Positions 1 to 5,999 of a stretch of DNA of 7,369 nucleotides are shown here, piece after piece. Source of the stretch: Candidatus Nomurabacteria bacterium RIFCSPLOWO2_02_FULL_42_17 (GTDB lineage: Bacteria > Patescibacteriota > Minisyncoccia > Phycocordibacterales > MFVN01). The stretch is from positions 289-7,657 of the forward strand of contig MFVN01000013.1 in the NCBI GenBank assembly GCA_001786095.1. The letters are read 5' to 3'. A program made the translations under genes and the position numbers. Numbering within the stretch: position 1 is the stretch's first letter; the number at the start of each line of letters is the position of its first letter. The notes under the pieces were generated by a model that saw nothing but the letters and a program-made list of their open reading frames with translations, did not search any database and was not told where the DNA came from.

Positions 1-1202
1 TGCCCCACCGAAATCGTGATTTGATAGATAGGCACCAAAATTGCGGCCACCAGAATCGCCACCCCTACCCCCAGAAAGATTATCAATATCGGTTCTATGA
101 AACTGATGAGCGTATTTACGGCGTGTTCCACTTCTCGGCGATAAAAATTGGAAACCGTTTTCAAAATAGAAGTCAGCGCGCCGGTTTCTTCCCCAACCTT
201 AATCATTTGAGACATTATGGAGGGAATTTCCTCATGTCGCGCCAAAGCGTCGGATATGGAACTGCCGGCCTTGACCGCGTTCATAGCGTCCTGCAAGATG
301 GCGGTATAAAGGCGATTGCCGATAACATTAGCCGTGATTTCCAGCGCCCGTATGACCGGCACACCGGACGAAAGCAAGGTGTTTAAGTTATCGGCGATGC
401 GCGACAGATACATATTACGGAAAAGATTTTTGACAACCGGCGTAGTAATTTTAAGCCGGTCAAAATAAACTTTACCGGCCTGTCCTCGGCCGAAATAAAA
501 CAAGGCAAATCCGCCCAAGATTACCAGAATCAGTAGAAAAATTCCGTAATTTACAAAGAATCCGCTTAAACCGATAACCACGCGCGTGAAAAACGGCACT
601 GCTTGTCCGGATTCCTGAATAATTTCCGTCATTTTGGGGATTACCATCGTGAACATCATTATCATAACGGCGAAGAAAATGAAAACCACGAAAATCGGGT
701 AAATCAGCGCGTTCTTGGTTTTGGAAGTGATTTCGTACTGGCGATCCATATGATCGGCCAAGAAACTAAAAATTTGATTCAGTTTGCCGGACTCCTCGCC
801 GGCTTTAACCATACCAACGTAAAACTCCGAAAAAATTTCCGGATGCTTGGCTAAACAATTGGAAATGGAAAAACCGGCCTGTAGGTCGTCCGTAACTTGC
901 TCCAGTTTTCGGCGCAAAAGCGGATTCTCGACATTGGCCGCCATTAGAGAAAAAGCCCGGAGTGGAGAAATTTCAGCCTCAAAAAGAGTGGAGATTTGGC
1001 GCGAAAGCATAACCACGTCCCTAAGCGAAACTTTCTCAAAAATCGCCATTTTCAACATTGTCTTTTCTTCTTCCTCCCTTAAGGACACAACAATAAGCCC
1101 CCTTCGCTGAAGGGCGTTCACCGCCAAATCCTTATTAATGGCATTAACCGTGCCTTCTTTTTTCTCGCCTTTTTCACTTAAAGCTTTGTAGTAGAAAAGC
1201 AT
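1..1202 (-). CDS. pilC: PilC, type IV pilus inner-membrane platform protein (3' end cut by window edge)
   Basis: PilC/GspF family platform protein of the T4P machine; in this family it sits in the cytoplasmic membrane and couples the PilB and PilT motors to pilin insertion or removal. The frame reads 400 residues from the ATG at 1202 with no stop before base 1. It begins MLFYYKALSEKGEKKEG, the usual PilC opening, and has two GspF domains at about residues 62-190 and 266-390. The repeated signatures are VKAGEESGKL (132-141) and IKVGEETGAL (334-343), each after a helical segment. Hydrophobic segments lie near 167-189, 219-237 and 369-391. The family's usual length is about 400, so only a few C-terminal residues and the stop should be missing. 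The start lies 3 nt after the pilT stop with no Shine-Dalgarno, so translation is probably coupled. Pilin genes may follow beyond the edge (inference). Confidence 0.95.
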   Translation of the reverse strand, partial: MLFYYKALSEKGEKKEGTVNAINKDLAVNALQRRGLIVVSLREEEEKTMLKMAIFEKVSLRDVVMLSRQISTLFEAEISPLRAFSLMAANVENPLLRRKLEQVTDDLQAGFSISNCLAKHPEIFSEFYVGMVKAGEESGKLNQIFSFLADHMDRQYEITSKTKNALIYPIFVVFIFFAVMIMMFTMVIPKMTEIIQESGQAVPFFTRVVIGLSGFFVNYGIFLLILVILGGFALFYFGRGQAGKVYFDRLKITTPVVKNLFRNMYLSRIADNLNTLLSSGVPVIRALEITANVIGNRLYTAILQDAMNAVKAGSSISDALARHEEIPSIMSQMIKVGEETGALTSILKTVSNFYRREVEHAVNTLISFIEPILIIFLGVGVAILVAAILVPIYQITISVG

Positions 1203-1205
1203 ATT

Positions 1206-2264
1206 TTATGAAAATTTTTCCAAGGCTTTGGGATTTAAGGAATGGAGCATGGCATTTTCCATAGTAACATCGCCCTTGCGCATAAGTTCCAACAAAGAGC
1301 GGTTCATATCCACCATACCCAATTCAAAACCAGTTTCAATAACCACATCAATCTCATGCGTGCGCCGTTCGCGAATAAGGTTTGATACCGCGTTGTTGTT
1401 TACCAGAAGCTCATAGGCCGGCACCAAACCACCCACCGCGCGCGGAACCAAACGTTGCGAAAAAATTCCGAGCAGAGAACCGGCCAGCTGTATGCGTATC
1501 TGATCCTGCTGACCCGACGGAAAAGAATCAATAATACGGTCAATGGTCTGGGAAGCGTTATTGGTGTGAAGTGTGGACAAAACCAAATGTCCCGTTTCCG
1601 CGGCCGTCACGGCCGCAGCCATTGTGGCCGGACTTCTCATTTCGCCTATCATTATGACATTCACGTCCTGCCGAAAAGACGACTGTAGGGCTGATTCAAA
1701 ATCGCGCGTGTCTATACCCACCTCGCGCTGGTCAATAATAGACTTGTCGGGATCAAAAATATATTCAATCGGATCTTCAATAGTAATTATATGCTCGGTG
1801 CGCTCGCGGTTAATCATATCAACCATAGCGGCTAGGGTTGTGGACTTGCCGTGCCCCACAGGACCCACTACCAGAAAAAATCCTTGTTTTTTCCGAGCAA
1901 AAATTTCCAATGCCGGCGGAAGATTAAGCTCGGCCAAAGTGCGTACTTTGGGAATCAGGCGAAAAGCCATAGCCAGACTGCCCTTATGAACAAAAGCGTT
2001 ACCGCGCAAGCGCATTCCGCTGGCTGAACTCCAAGAAAAATCCGCCTCTTGATCTTTAAGAAAACGATCGGTTCTTTCCTGTCCCAAAACCTGCTTTAAA
2101 ATTTTAAGCATGTCATCATTGGAAAGAATCGCTTGATTCTCCAGAAAAAGAAGCTGACTGGACACGCGTATGGACGGATGACGGCCGGACGAAATATGCA
2201 AATCAGAACCACCCTCGCGAATAACGATGGATATTAATTCTTCTATAATGTCTTTAGGATTCAT
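1206..2264 (-). CDS. pilT: PilT, type IV pilus retraction ATPase
   Basis: Hexameric cytoplasmic ATPase of the secretion-ATPase superfamily, PilT branch, which drives pilus disassembly and retraction. At 352 residues it has the family's usual length. It opens with a PilT-type N-terminal domain containing GGSDLHISSGRHPSIRV (18-33). Walker A is GPVGHGKST (134-142), the Asp box IITIEDPIEY (159-168), the Walker B region DVNVIMIGEMR (200-210) and the His box ETGHLVLSTLHTNNA (223-237). AVSNLIRERRTHEI (292-305) matches the PilT-specific AIRNLIRE motif, which separates it from PilB. There is no cysteine zinc motif, as expected for PilT. Walker A and Walker B both differ from the textbook forms, but the Lys, Ser, catalytic Glu208 and box histidines remain. 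The start lies 6 nt after the receiver stop without a Shine-Dalgarno; a TTTAAT hexamer spans that stop. Confidence 0.95.
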   Translation of the reverse strand: MNPKDIIEELISIVIREGGSDLHISSGRHPSIRVSSQLLFLENQAILSNDDMLKILKQVLGQERTDRFLKDQEADFSWSSASGMRLRGNAFVHKGSLAMAFRLIPKVRTLAELNLPPALEIFARKKQGFFLVVGPVGHGKSTTLAAMVDMINRERTEHIITIEDPIEYIFDPDKSIIDQREVGIDTRDFESALQSSFRQDVNVIMIGEMRSPATMAAAVTAAETGHLVLSTLHTNNASQTIDRIIDSFPSGQQDQIRIQLAGSLLGIFSQRLVPRAVGGLVPAYELLVNNNAVSNLIRERRTHEIDVVIETGFELGMVDMNRSLLELMRKGDVTMENAMLHSLNPKALEKFS

Positions 2265-2269
2265 AGTAA

Positions 2270-2275
2270 ATTAAA
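2270..2275 (-). promoter_or_regulatory. Weak -10-like hexamer before pilT, overlapping the receiver stop
   Basis: The minus strand reads TTTAAT, five of six matches to TATAAT, 5 nt before the pilT ATG, with the receiver TAA stop inside it. There is no TGn extension and no -35. It is listed mainly because it repeats the stop-in-hexamer arrangement of the other two junctions. Confidence 0.2.
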
Positions 2276-2669
2276 CTGGTTTTTTCGCGGATAACAAACT
2301 TTTAACCCTAGTAACCACCTCAGTGGGCGTGAAGGTCGCCTTAACAATATAATCCTGCGCGCCTAGTTTTTTTCCATGCTCAATGTCTGACTGCTGACCA
2401 CGATTAGAAAGCGTCACAACCAATATGTTTTTTAAGAGTCCGGCTGGACCAGCCTGTTCTAAAAGTTGAAAACCATCCATCTCGGGCATAATTATATCCA
2501 ACAACATTACATCAGTTTTGAGCCCGCCACGCAACTTTTCCAACGCAATCATCGCGTTGGAAGCGGTTTCCACGTCAAAACCAGACTGACTGAATTTGAG
2601 TGCGTACATATCCAACAGAAAACTGTCATCGTCGATTATAAAAATTTTTGGTTTGTTGTTTGGATCCAT
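2271..2669 (-). CDS. Stand-alone CheY-like response regulator receiver in the pilus operon
   Basis: Single receiver domain of 132 residues with no output domain, so it should act by binding a partner, as CheY, PilG and PilH do. The switch residues are all visible: acidic pocket Asp13/Asp14, phosphoacceptor Asp58 in LLDIIMPEMDG (56-66), Thr86 in VVTLSN, and Lys110 in DYIVKA. The fold runs from KIFIIDDD (8-15) to the last helix VVTRVKSLL. It sits between pilB and pilT, which points to control of extension versus retraction (inference). No histidine kinase is visible. The ATG at 2669 is the only plausible start, since the next Met is residue 21, after the acidic pocket. A perfect extended -10 (TGCTATAAT) ends 6 nt before it, so this gene may have its own leaderless transcript. 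I do not assign a gene symbol. Confidence 0.93.
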   Translation of the reverse strand: MDPNNKPKIFIIDDDSFLLDMYALKFSQSGFDVETASNAMIALEKLRGGLKTDVMLLDIIMPEMDGFQLLEQAGPAGLLKNILVVTLSNRGQQSDIEHGKKLGAQDYIVKATFTPTEVVTRVKSLLSAKKPV

Positions 2670-2675
2670 ATTTTT

Positions 2676-2687
2676 ATTATAGCATAT
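2676..2687 (-). promoter_or_regulatory. Extended -10 promoter for the receiver gene, overlapping the pilB stop
   Basis: The minus strand reads ATATGCTATAAT, identical over 12 bp to the element in front of pilM. TATAAT occupies 2681-2676 and ends 6 nt (AAAAAT) before the receiver ATG at 2669. The pilB TAA stop at 2679-2677 is inside the hexamer. With normal start-site spacing the RNA would begin at or within 1-2 nt of the ATG, giving a leaderless message. No -35 match is visible. The internal promoter would let the receiver and pilT-pilC be expressed apart from the upstream genes. Confidence 0.55.
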
Positions 2688-4398
2688 CCGCCACGCCTAG
2701 GTCGTAAACTTCGCTCCAGGGGATATCTCCGCGCAGGGCCTTTATAGCGGCATCCTCCTGCATAGTCAACATGCCTTGCGCGCGGGCGACCTTATAAATT
2801 TCCAATTCAACTGGATTGGCTAAAATCACATTTTGTATTTTTTGATCAACCGAGAATATTTCAAAAGCTCCAATACGTCCGCGTGTGCCCGAAGGACAGT
2901 CGGGTGATGAAGTAATTTCATACATTTCCGCCGGAATTTTTATGGAAGTTTTAATGCCCGCCGGCAGGTCATTGAATTGTTTTTCCAGCCAAGCGCGTAT
3001 GCTGGGGTTCATGGGCTTTTTTTGGCGAGCTGAAGGACAGGCCATGCGTACTAATCGTTGAGCAATAACTAAATTTAAAGTTGGAGCAATAAGATAAGGA
3101 TCAATACCCATATCCACCAAACGCGGGACAACTCCGATCGCGTTATTGGTGTGCAAGGTAGAAAAAACCAGATGTCCGGTAAGCGCCGCCTGAATAGCCA
3201 GCTGGGCGGTTTCCTTGTCGCGAATTTCACCAACCATAATAATATCGGGATCTTGGCGCAATATAGAACGTAATCCGGAAGCAAAATTATAACCAATTTC
3301 TGGCATAACCTGAGATTGATTAACGCCTTTTATCCGATACTCAACCGGATCTTCCAATGACACCACGTTATATTTTTCGCGATCCAGCTCGTTCAACATC
3401 GCGTAAAGAGTTGTGGTCTTACCAGATCCCGTCGGACCGGTCAGTAATATAAGCCCGTAGGGACGATGCGCTCCTTCTTTGATTAATTTTATGTGTTCAG
3501 GAGAAAAACCTAAAGCATCAAGTGTTTTAACTCCCTGCTCTGGATCAAGAATACGTATAACAACTTTTTCCCCGTAATAAGTAGGAAAAGTGGATACGCG
3601 AAAATCAATTTTTCGGCCATCCACCTTCTGTGAAAAACTGCCATCCTGCGGTTTTCTTTTTTCATCCAGACGCAAGCGCGTCAATATTTTTATGCGGGCT
3701 ACAATACCGTCTAAAACATTAGGTGGTAAAAGAAGAGTTGTGGATAAAAGACCATCCACACGAAAACGAACTTTAACTTTGTCGTCGGTGGGTTCTATGT
3801 GTATGTCCGAAGCGCGCCCTTCCAAGGCGTGACGAATGGCCACATCCACAATTTTAATAATTGGCGCGTCTTCAATAATCGACTCCCCCGTCTTAGGTGT
3901 AACGGGCAGAGCATCACCGGCAGAACTTAAGTTGGCTTCAATATCAGACACGGCTTGGCCAACTTGTGTGCTCATTCCTTTGTAATTGCTTAATATGAAA
4001 TCAAAATCGGATTGGGAAATAAGAAAAATTTTGAACGGAAGATTAAGTTTGGTGGATATAAACTGCAAAGCGTCCATGGCTTTTATGTTTTCCGGATCAG
4101 TAAGACCGACTTCCAGAACTCCGTCGGTAAAACCTATAGGGGCGAATTGATAATGAGAAACGGATTCTTCAGGAATGTTTTTTAACAAATCAAAAGAAAC
4201 GCTTTTACGGTCAACTTCCTTAAATGGAATGTTATAAAACCGGCTCTTGGCTTCTATTAAGGCCTTTTCCGAAACGCCTATTTCCAAAAGCGCGGAATCA
4301 ATGTTCCCGCTAAACTGGTCGCGCGCGCGACGCCTAATTTCCGCGATTTTATCTCGAGATATCAGCCCTTGTTTAACCAGTTCTTCGAGAAAATTCAT
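2677..4398 (-). CDS. pilB: PilB, type IV pilus extension ATPase
   Basis: GspE/PilB assembly ATPase of 573 residues, the usual length, which powers pilus polymerisation from the cytoplasmic face. The N-terminal region (about 1-140) resembles a T2SSE-N/MshEN domain but begins at LEELVKQGLIS and lacks the usual leading RLG motif. Next come ASDIHIEP (196-203) and VRFRVDG (210-216). Walker A is GPTGSGKTT (321-329), the Asp box VVSLEDPVEY (345-354), Walker B DPDIIMVGEIRD (383-394) and the His box TGHLVFSTLHTNNA (407-420), all canonical. The two CxxC pairs that usually form the zinc motif are each reduced to one cysteine, Cys454 (CPSA) and Cys501 (CPSG). The start overlaps the upstream stop as ATGA, so translation is coupled. 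The last codons and the TAA stop form part of the receiver's -10 element. Confidence 0.95.
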   Translation of the reverse strand: MNFLEELVKQGLISRDKIAEIRRRARDQFSGNIDSALLEIGVSEKALIEAKSRFYNIPFKEVDRKSVSFDLLKNIPEESVSHYQFAPIGFTDGVLEVGLTDPENIKAMDALQFISTKLNLPFKIFLISQSDFDFILSNYKGMSTQVGQAVSDIEANLSSAGDALPVTPKTGESIIEDAPIIKIVDVAIRHALEGRASDIHIEPTDDKVKVRFRVDGLLSTTLLLPPNVLDGIVARIKILTRLRLDEKRKPQDGSFSQKVDGRKIDFRVSTFPTYYGEKVVIRILDPEQGVKTLDALGFSPEHIKLIKEGAHRPYGLILLTGPTGSGKTTTLYAMLNELDREKYNVVSLEDPVEYRIKGVNQSQVMPEIGYNFASGLRSILRQDPDIIMVGEIRDKETAQLAIQAALTGHLVFSTLHTNNAIGVVPRLVDMGIDPYLIAPTLNLVIAQRLVRMACPSARQKKPMNPSIRAWLEKQFNDLPAGIKTSIKIPAEMYEITSSPDCPSGTRGRIGAFEIFSVDQKIQNVILANPVELEIYKVARAQGMLTMQEDAAIKALRGDIPWSEVYDLGVADML

Positions 4399-4820
4399 AG
4401 CGTAAAATCTTCATCAGAAGAATCTTGGGGAGCAGACGAAGAGACCTGAAAATCCGAACCGATGGGGGCAAAAGGATTAGAGCGACCTTCAGTGCTGTCT
4501 TGAACTAAAGTAATCGTAAAATCCATTAAAGATCCAAAAATCGGATTGGAAAACACATCTTCGGCGTCCAAACGTATGCCACGAATATTAAGTAAAAGGT
4601 TTAAAAACTCTCTGCTGACTGAATCGCCGGGCACTTCGCCTAATAATGAAACCGCCGGAGAAGACTGCGCGCCTGTCCCGCCAGAAACAGGACTGCCAAC
4701 CGGCACAAGCGTCGCGTCTTCCGAACTCGGACGTTGAAAAACAAAAACATACACCAAAATCACCACAACTAAAACAGCTACGAATATCAGGATGCTTTTT
4801 AGTTTTGGTTTCATGGTCAT
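4395..4820 (-). CDS. Small membrane-anchored protein at the PilP position
   Basis: A 141-residue protein between the PilO-like gene and pilB. A short basic N-terminus (MTMKPKLK) leads into one hydrophobic segment at about 9-28, then a linker rich in Ser, Gly and Pro (31-60). A small folded stretch (about 66-108) contains FSNPIFGSLMDFTITL (90-105), followed by GRSNPFAPIG (112-121) and an acidic Ser-rich tail. Topology should be N-in with the bulk outside the membrane. Gene position and the NPF-containing motif recall PilP, which links PilN/PilO to the secretin, but there is no lipobox cysteine and no clear PilP beta domain, so homology is unproven and I give no symbol. It starts 1 nt after the PilO-like stop. 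A second in-frame ATG two codons later (4814) is an equally possible start. It ends in a 4-nt overlap with pilB. Confidence 0.8.
   Translation of the reverse strand: MTMKPKLKSILIFVAVLVVVILVYVFVFQRPSSEDATLVPVGSPVSGGTGAQSSPAVSLLGEVPGDSVSREFLNLLLNIRGIRLDAEDVFSNPIFGSLMDFTITLVQDSTEGRSNPFAPIGSDFQVSSSAPQDSSDEDFTL
4536..4552. repeat. 17-bp direct repeat, copy in the PilP-position gene
   Basis: AAAAATCGGATTGGAAA on the plus strand, identical to 5504-5520. On the coding strand it covers the codons for Ser-Asn-Pro-Ile-Phe in FSNPIF. A 13-bp core also occurs at 4003-4015 in pilB, in a frame encoding different residues. Confidence 0.6.
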
Positions 4821-4821
4821 A

Positions 4822-5415
4822 TTAATTCTTTAGCCAATAAGTTCTTATTTTAAAATCAAAAGAATAAACCGCGCCGGCTGATTCTTTTTCGGACGAAGAA
4901 GAAAAAGCGATGGATTGCACGTCAACCATACGTAAACTTTTATCTAAATCACTTATAAATTTAAGAAAACTTTGATAAGTTCCGTCCATACTGAAAGAAA
5001 TATCCATACTGCTGTAATCCCGCTTGGATTCGCTAGGTAAATTTTCGACAAATTCCTCTTCTTCACCGGATAAATCTTGCGTTTTTCCGCCGGACGCGCT
5101 TTCCACCTTCACATCCTTGAGCACCATGCCGTCGCGCAATCCCAGTGTTTCAAGTTCAATAATAAGACGTATATTATCCACATTATCGGGCAGAAGTTTG
5201 TTTAACTTTTCCTTGTCAACTTCGGAAAAATTATTATATTTTTCCACCAGCGCGTCGCGTTCCTTAAGTATCTGTTTGGAATTGGAAAGAGCGGTATTGT
5301 AATTATCTTGCTCGATTGAAAGTTCTTTGACTTCGCCGTAAAGAGAATCAGTAAAAACCGCGAAAAGTCCGATGGCCGCTCCGATTAAAATTATTGGCAA
5401 GAAAAGACGTGTCAT
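4822..5415 (-). CDS. pilO: PilO-like type IV pilus alignment protein
   Basis: A 197-residue bitopic membrane protein. One N-terminal hydrophobic helix (about 4-22) follows a very short cytoplasmic end. A charged helical, probably coiled-coil region (about 25-75) comes next, then a C-terminal domain expected to be ferredoxin-like. PilO hallmarks are LLPDNVDNIRLIIELETLG (74-92) and GTYQSFLKFISDLDKSLRMV (145-164). The linker at 106-135 is unusually rich in Ser and Glu. PilO pairs with PilN outside the membrane to align the pilus machinery; that role is known for the family and inferred here. The ATG lies 1 nt after the PilN-like stop without a Shine-Dalgarno, so coupled translation is likely. 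The sequence is diverged from proteobacterial PilO, and the call rests on motif plus position. Confidence 0.83.
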   Translation of the reverse strand: MTRLFLPIILIGAAIGLFAVFTDSLYGEVKELSIEQDNYNTALSNSKQILKERDALVEKYNNFSEVDKEKLNKLLPDNVDNIRLIIELETLGLRDGMVLKDVKVESASGGKTQDLSGEEEEFVENLPSESKRDYSSMDISFSMDGTYQSFLKFISDLDKSLRMVDVQSIAFSSSSEKESAGAVYSFDFKIRTYWLKN

Positions 5416-5416
5416 C

Positions 5417-5986
5417 TTATTGTTGAAGGGTTAAGATTGATTGATCGACGGAAAACGACAAGTCAAAATTAACATTTCCTAGATTATCTAGTTTGAGATT
5501 GGAAAAAATCGGATTGGAAATATTTTTATCTTTGCCCAAAACATCGGCCTGCGAAGCAACCGAACGATAACTGCGGGCTTGGCCGGAAAGCAGGATATTA
5601 TACTTACCCTGCGCGGGAACGTAAGAAAATTTCGTGTAACGCACTGTCTTTAAAGTAGTCTGCGAAAGTATGTCAAAAACAGGCGAAATTAAAACATGGT
5701 TGGAAAGAATTTCTTTGGAGGCGTTTATTTTTTTCTCCAATTTCTGGATGTTGTTAAGAACCGATGGTTCAAAGGCCGCCTTGGCGCGATCAAGATCGGA
5801 TTTCAAACCGGCGACATTTTTGACAAGCATAATTTTATACCCATAAAGACCTCCGGCTATGAGCAAGGAAACAAAGAAAACAATTATAGAAACCAGTGTT
5901 AGTAGGCCGATAGAACGTTCCGGCCTGACTCTTTCCTCAACGGCCGGCTTTTTAGGCATAAAAGAAGTTTGGAATTCCTTTTCCAT
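5417..5986 (-). CDS. pilN: PilN-like type IV pilus alignment protein
   Basis: A 189-residue protein with a 26-residue cytoplasmic N-terminus, one hydrophobic helix (about 27-49), a helical stalk with alternating charges (about 55-98) and a small C-terminal domain (about 100-185) with strand-like segments, among them KYNILLSGQARSY (128-140) and GNVNFDLSFSVD (170-181). Position directly after pilM and before a PilO-like gene supports PilN. In characterised PilN a short N-terminal INLLP-type peptide docks in PilM; here the matching place holds QTSFMPKK (6-13), only distantly similar. The C-terminal domain contains NISNPIF (155-161), encoded by a 17-bp word also found in the PilP-position gene. 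The start codon is 8 nt beyond the pilM stop, and a perfect TATAAT spans that stop. The purine-rich GAGGGAG at the end of pilM is about 13 nt from the ATG, too far for a normal ribosome site. Confidence 0.8.
   Translation of the reverse strand: MEKEFQTSFMPKKPAVEERVRPERSIGLLTLVSIIVFFVSLLIAGGLYGYKIMLVKNVAGLKSDLDRAKAAFEPSVLNNIQKLEKKINASKEILSNHVLISPVFDILSQTTLKTVRYTKFSYVPAQGKYNILLSGQARSYRSVASQADVLGKDKNISNPIFSNLKLDNLGNVNFDLSFSVDQSILTLQQ
5504..5520. repeat. 17-bp direct repeat, copy in the PilN-like gene
   Basis: AAAAATCGGATTGGAAA on the plus strand, identical to 4536-4552, encoding Ser-Asn-Pro-Ile-Phe in ISNPIF with the same codons. The 10-base word TCGGATTGGA also appears on the minus strand of pilM at 7034-7025. 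Confidence 0.6.
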
Positions 5987-5993
5987 TTGATAT

Positions 5994-5999
5994 ATTATA
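5994..5999 (-). promoter_or_regulatory. Candidate -10 element in front of the PilN-like gene, overlapping the pilM stop
   Basis: A perfect TATAAT on the minus strand ends 7 nt before the ATG at 5986, and the pilM TAA stop (5997-5995) lies inside it. It lacks the TGn extension (GAG instead). The purine-rich GAGGGAG directly upstream could alternatively be a badly spaced ribosome site. Weaker than the two TGCTATAAT elements. Confidence 0.4.

Noticed and set aside
21..1110. Three plus-strand open frames (21-386, 603-854, 847-1110)
   Set aside because: They lie opposite the clearly coding pilC frame and encode low-complexity, unfamiliar peptides.
1600..1616. Perfect GC-rich inverted repeat (7-bp stem GCGGCCG, 3-nt loop) in pilT
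   Set aside because: It arises from Ala and Val codons in AAAVTAAE just before the His box, lies mid-gene and has no T-run, so it is not a terminator.
1573..1989. Plus-strand open frame of 138 codons
   Set aside because: It is antisense to the conserved ATPase core of pilT and resembles no family.
1555..3180. Similar nucleotide stretches near 1555-1595 and 3140-3180
   Set aside because: Both encode the homologous His box (TGHLVxSTLHTNNA) of PilT and PilB, so this is paralogy, not a separate repeat element.
2677..4398. Type II secretion (GspE) rather than pilus ATPase for the gene called PilB
   Set aside because: Neighbouring pilM, PilN/O-like genes, pilT and pilC define a pilus system; no Gsp-specific genes are visible.
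2489..5887. Further TATAAT matches on the minus strand inside coding regions (near 2490, 2635, 3286, 5232 and 5882)
   Set aside because: They are far from any start codon, lack a TGn extension as far as I can see, and are expected by chance in AT-rich codons.
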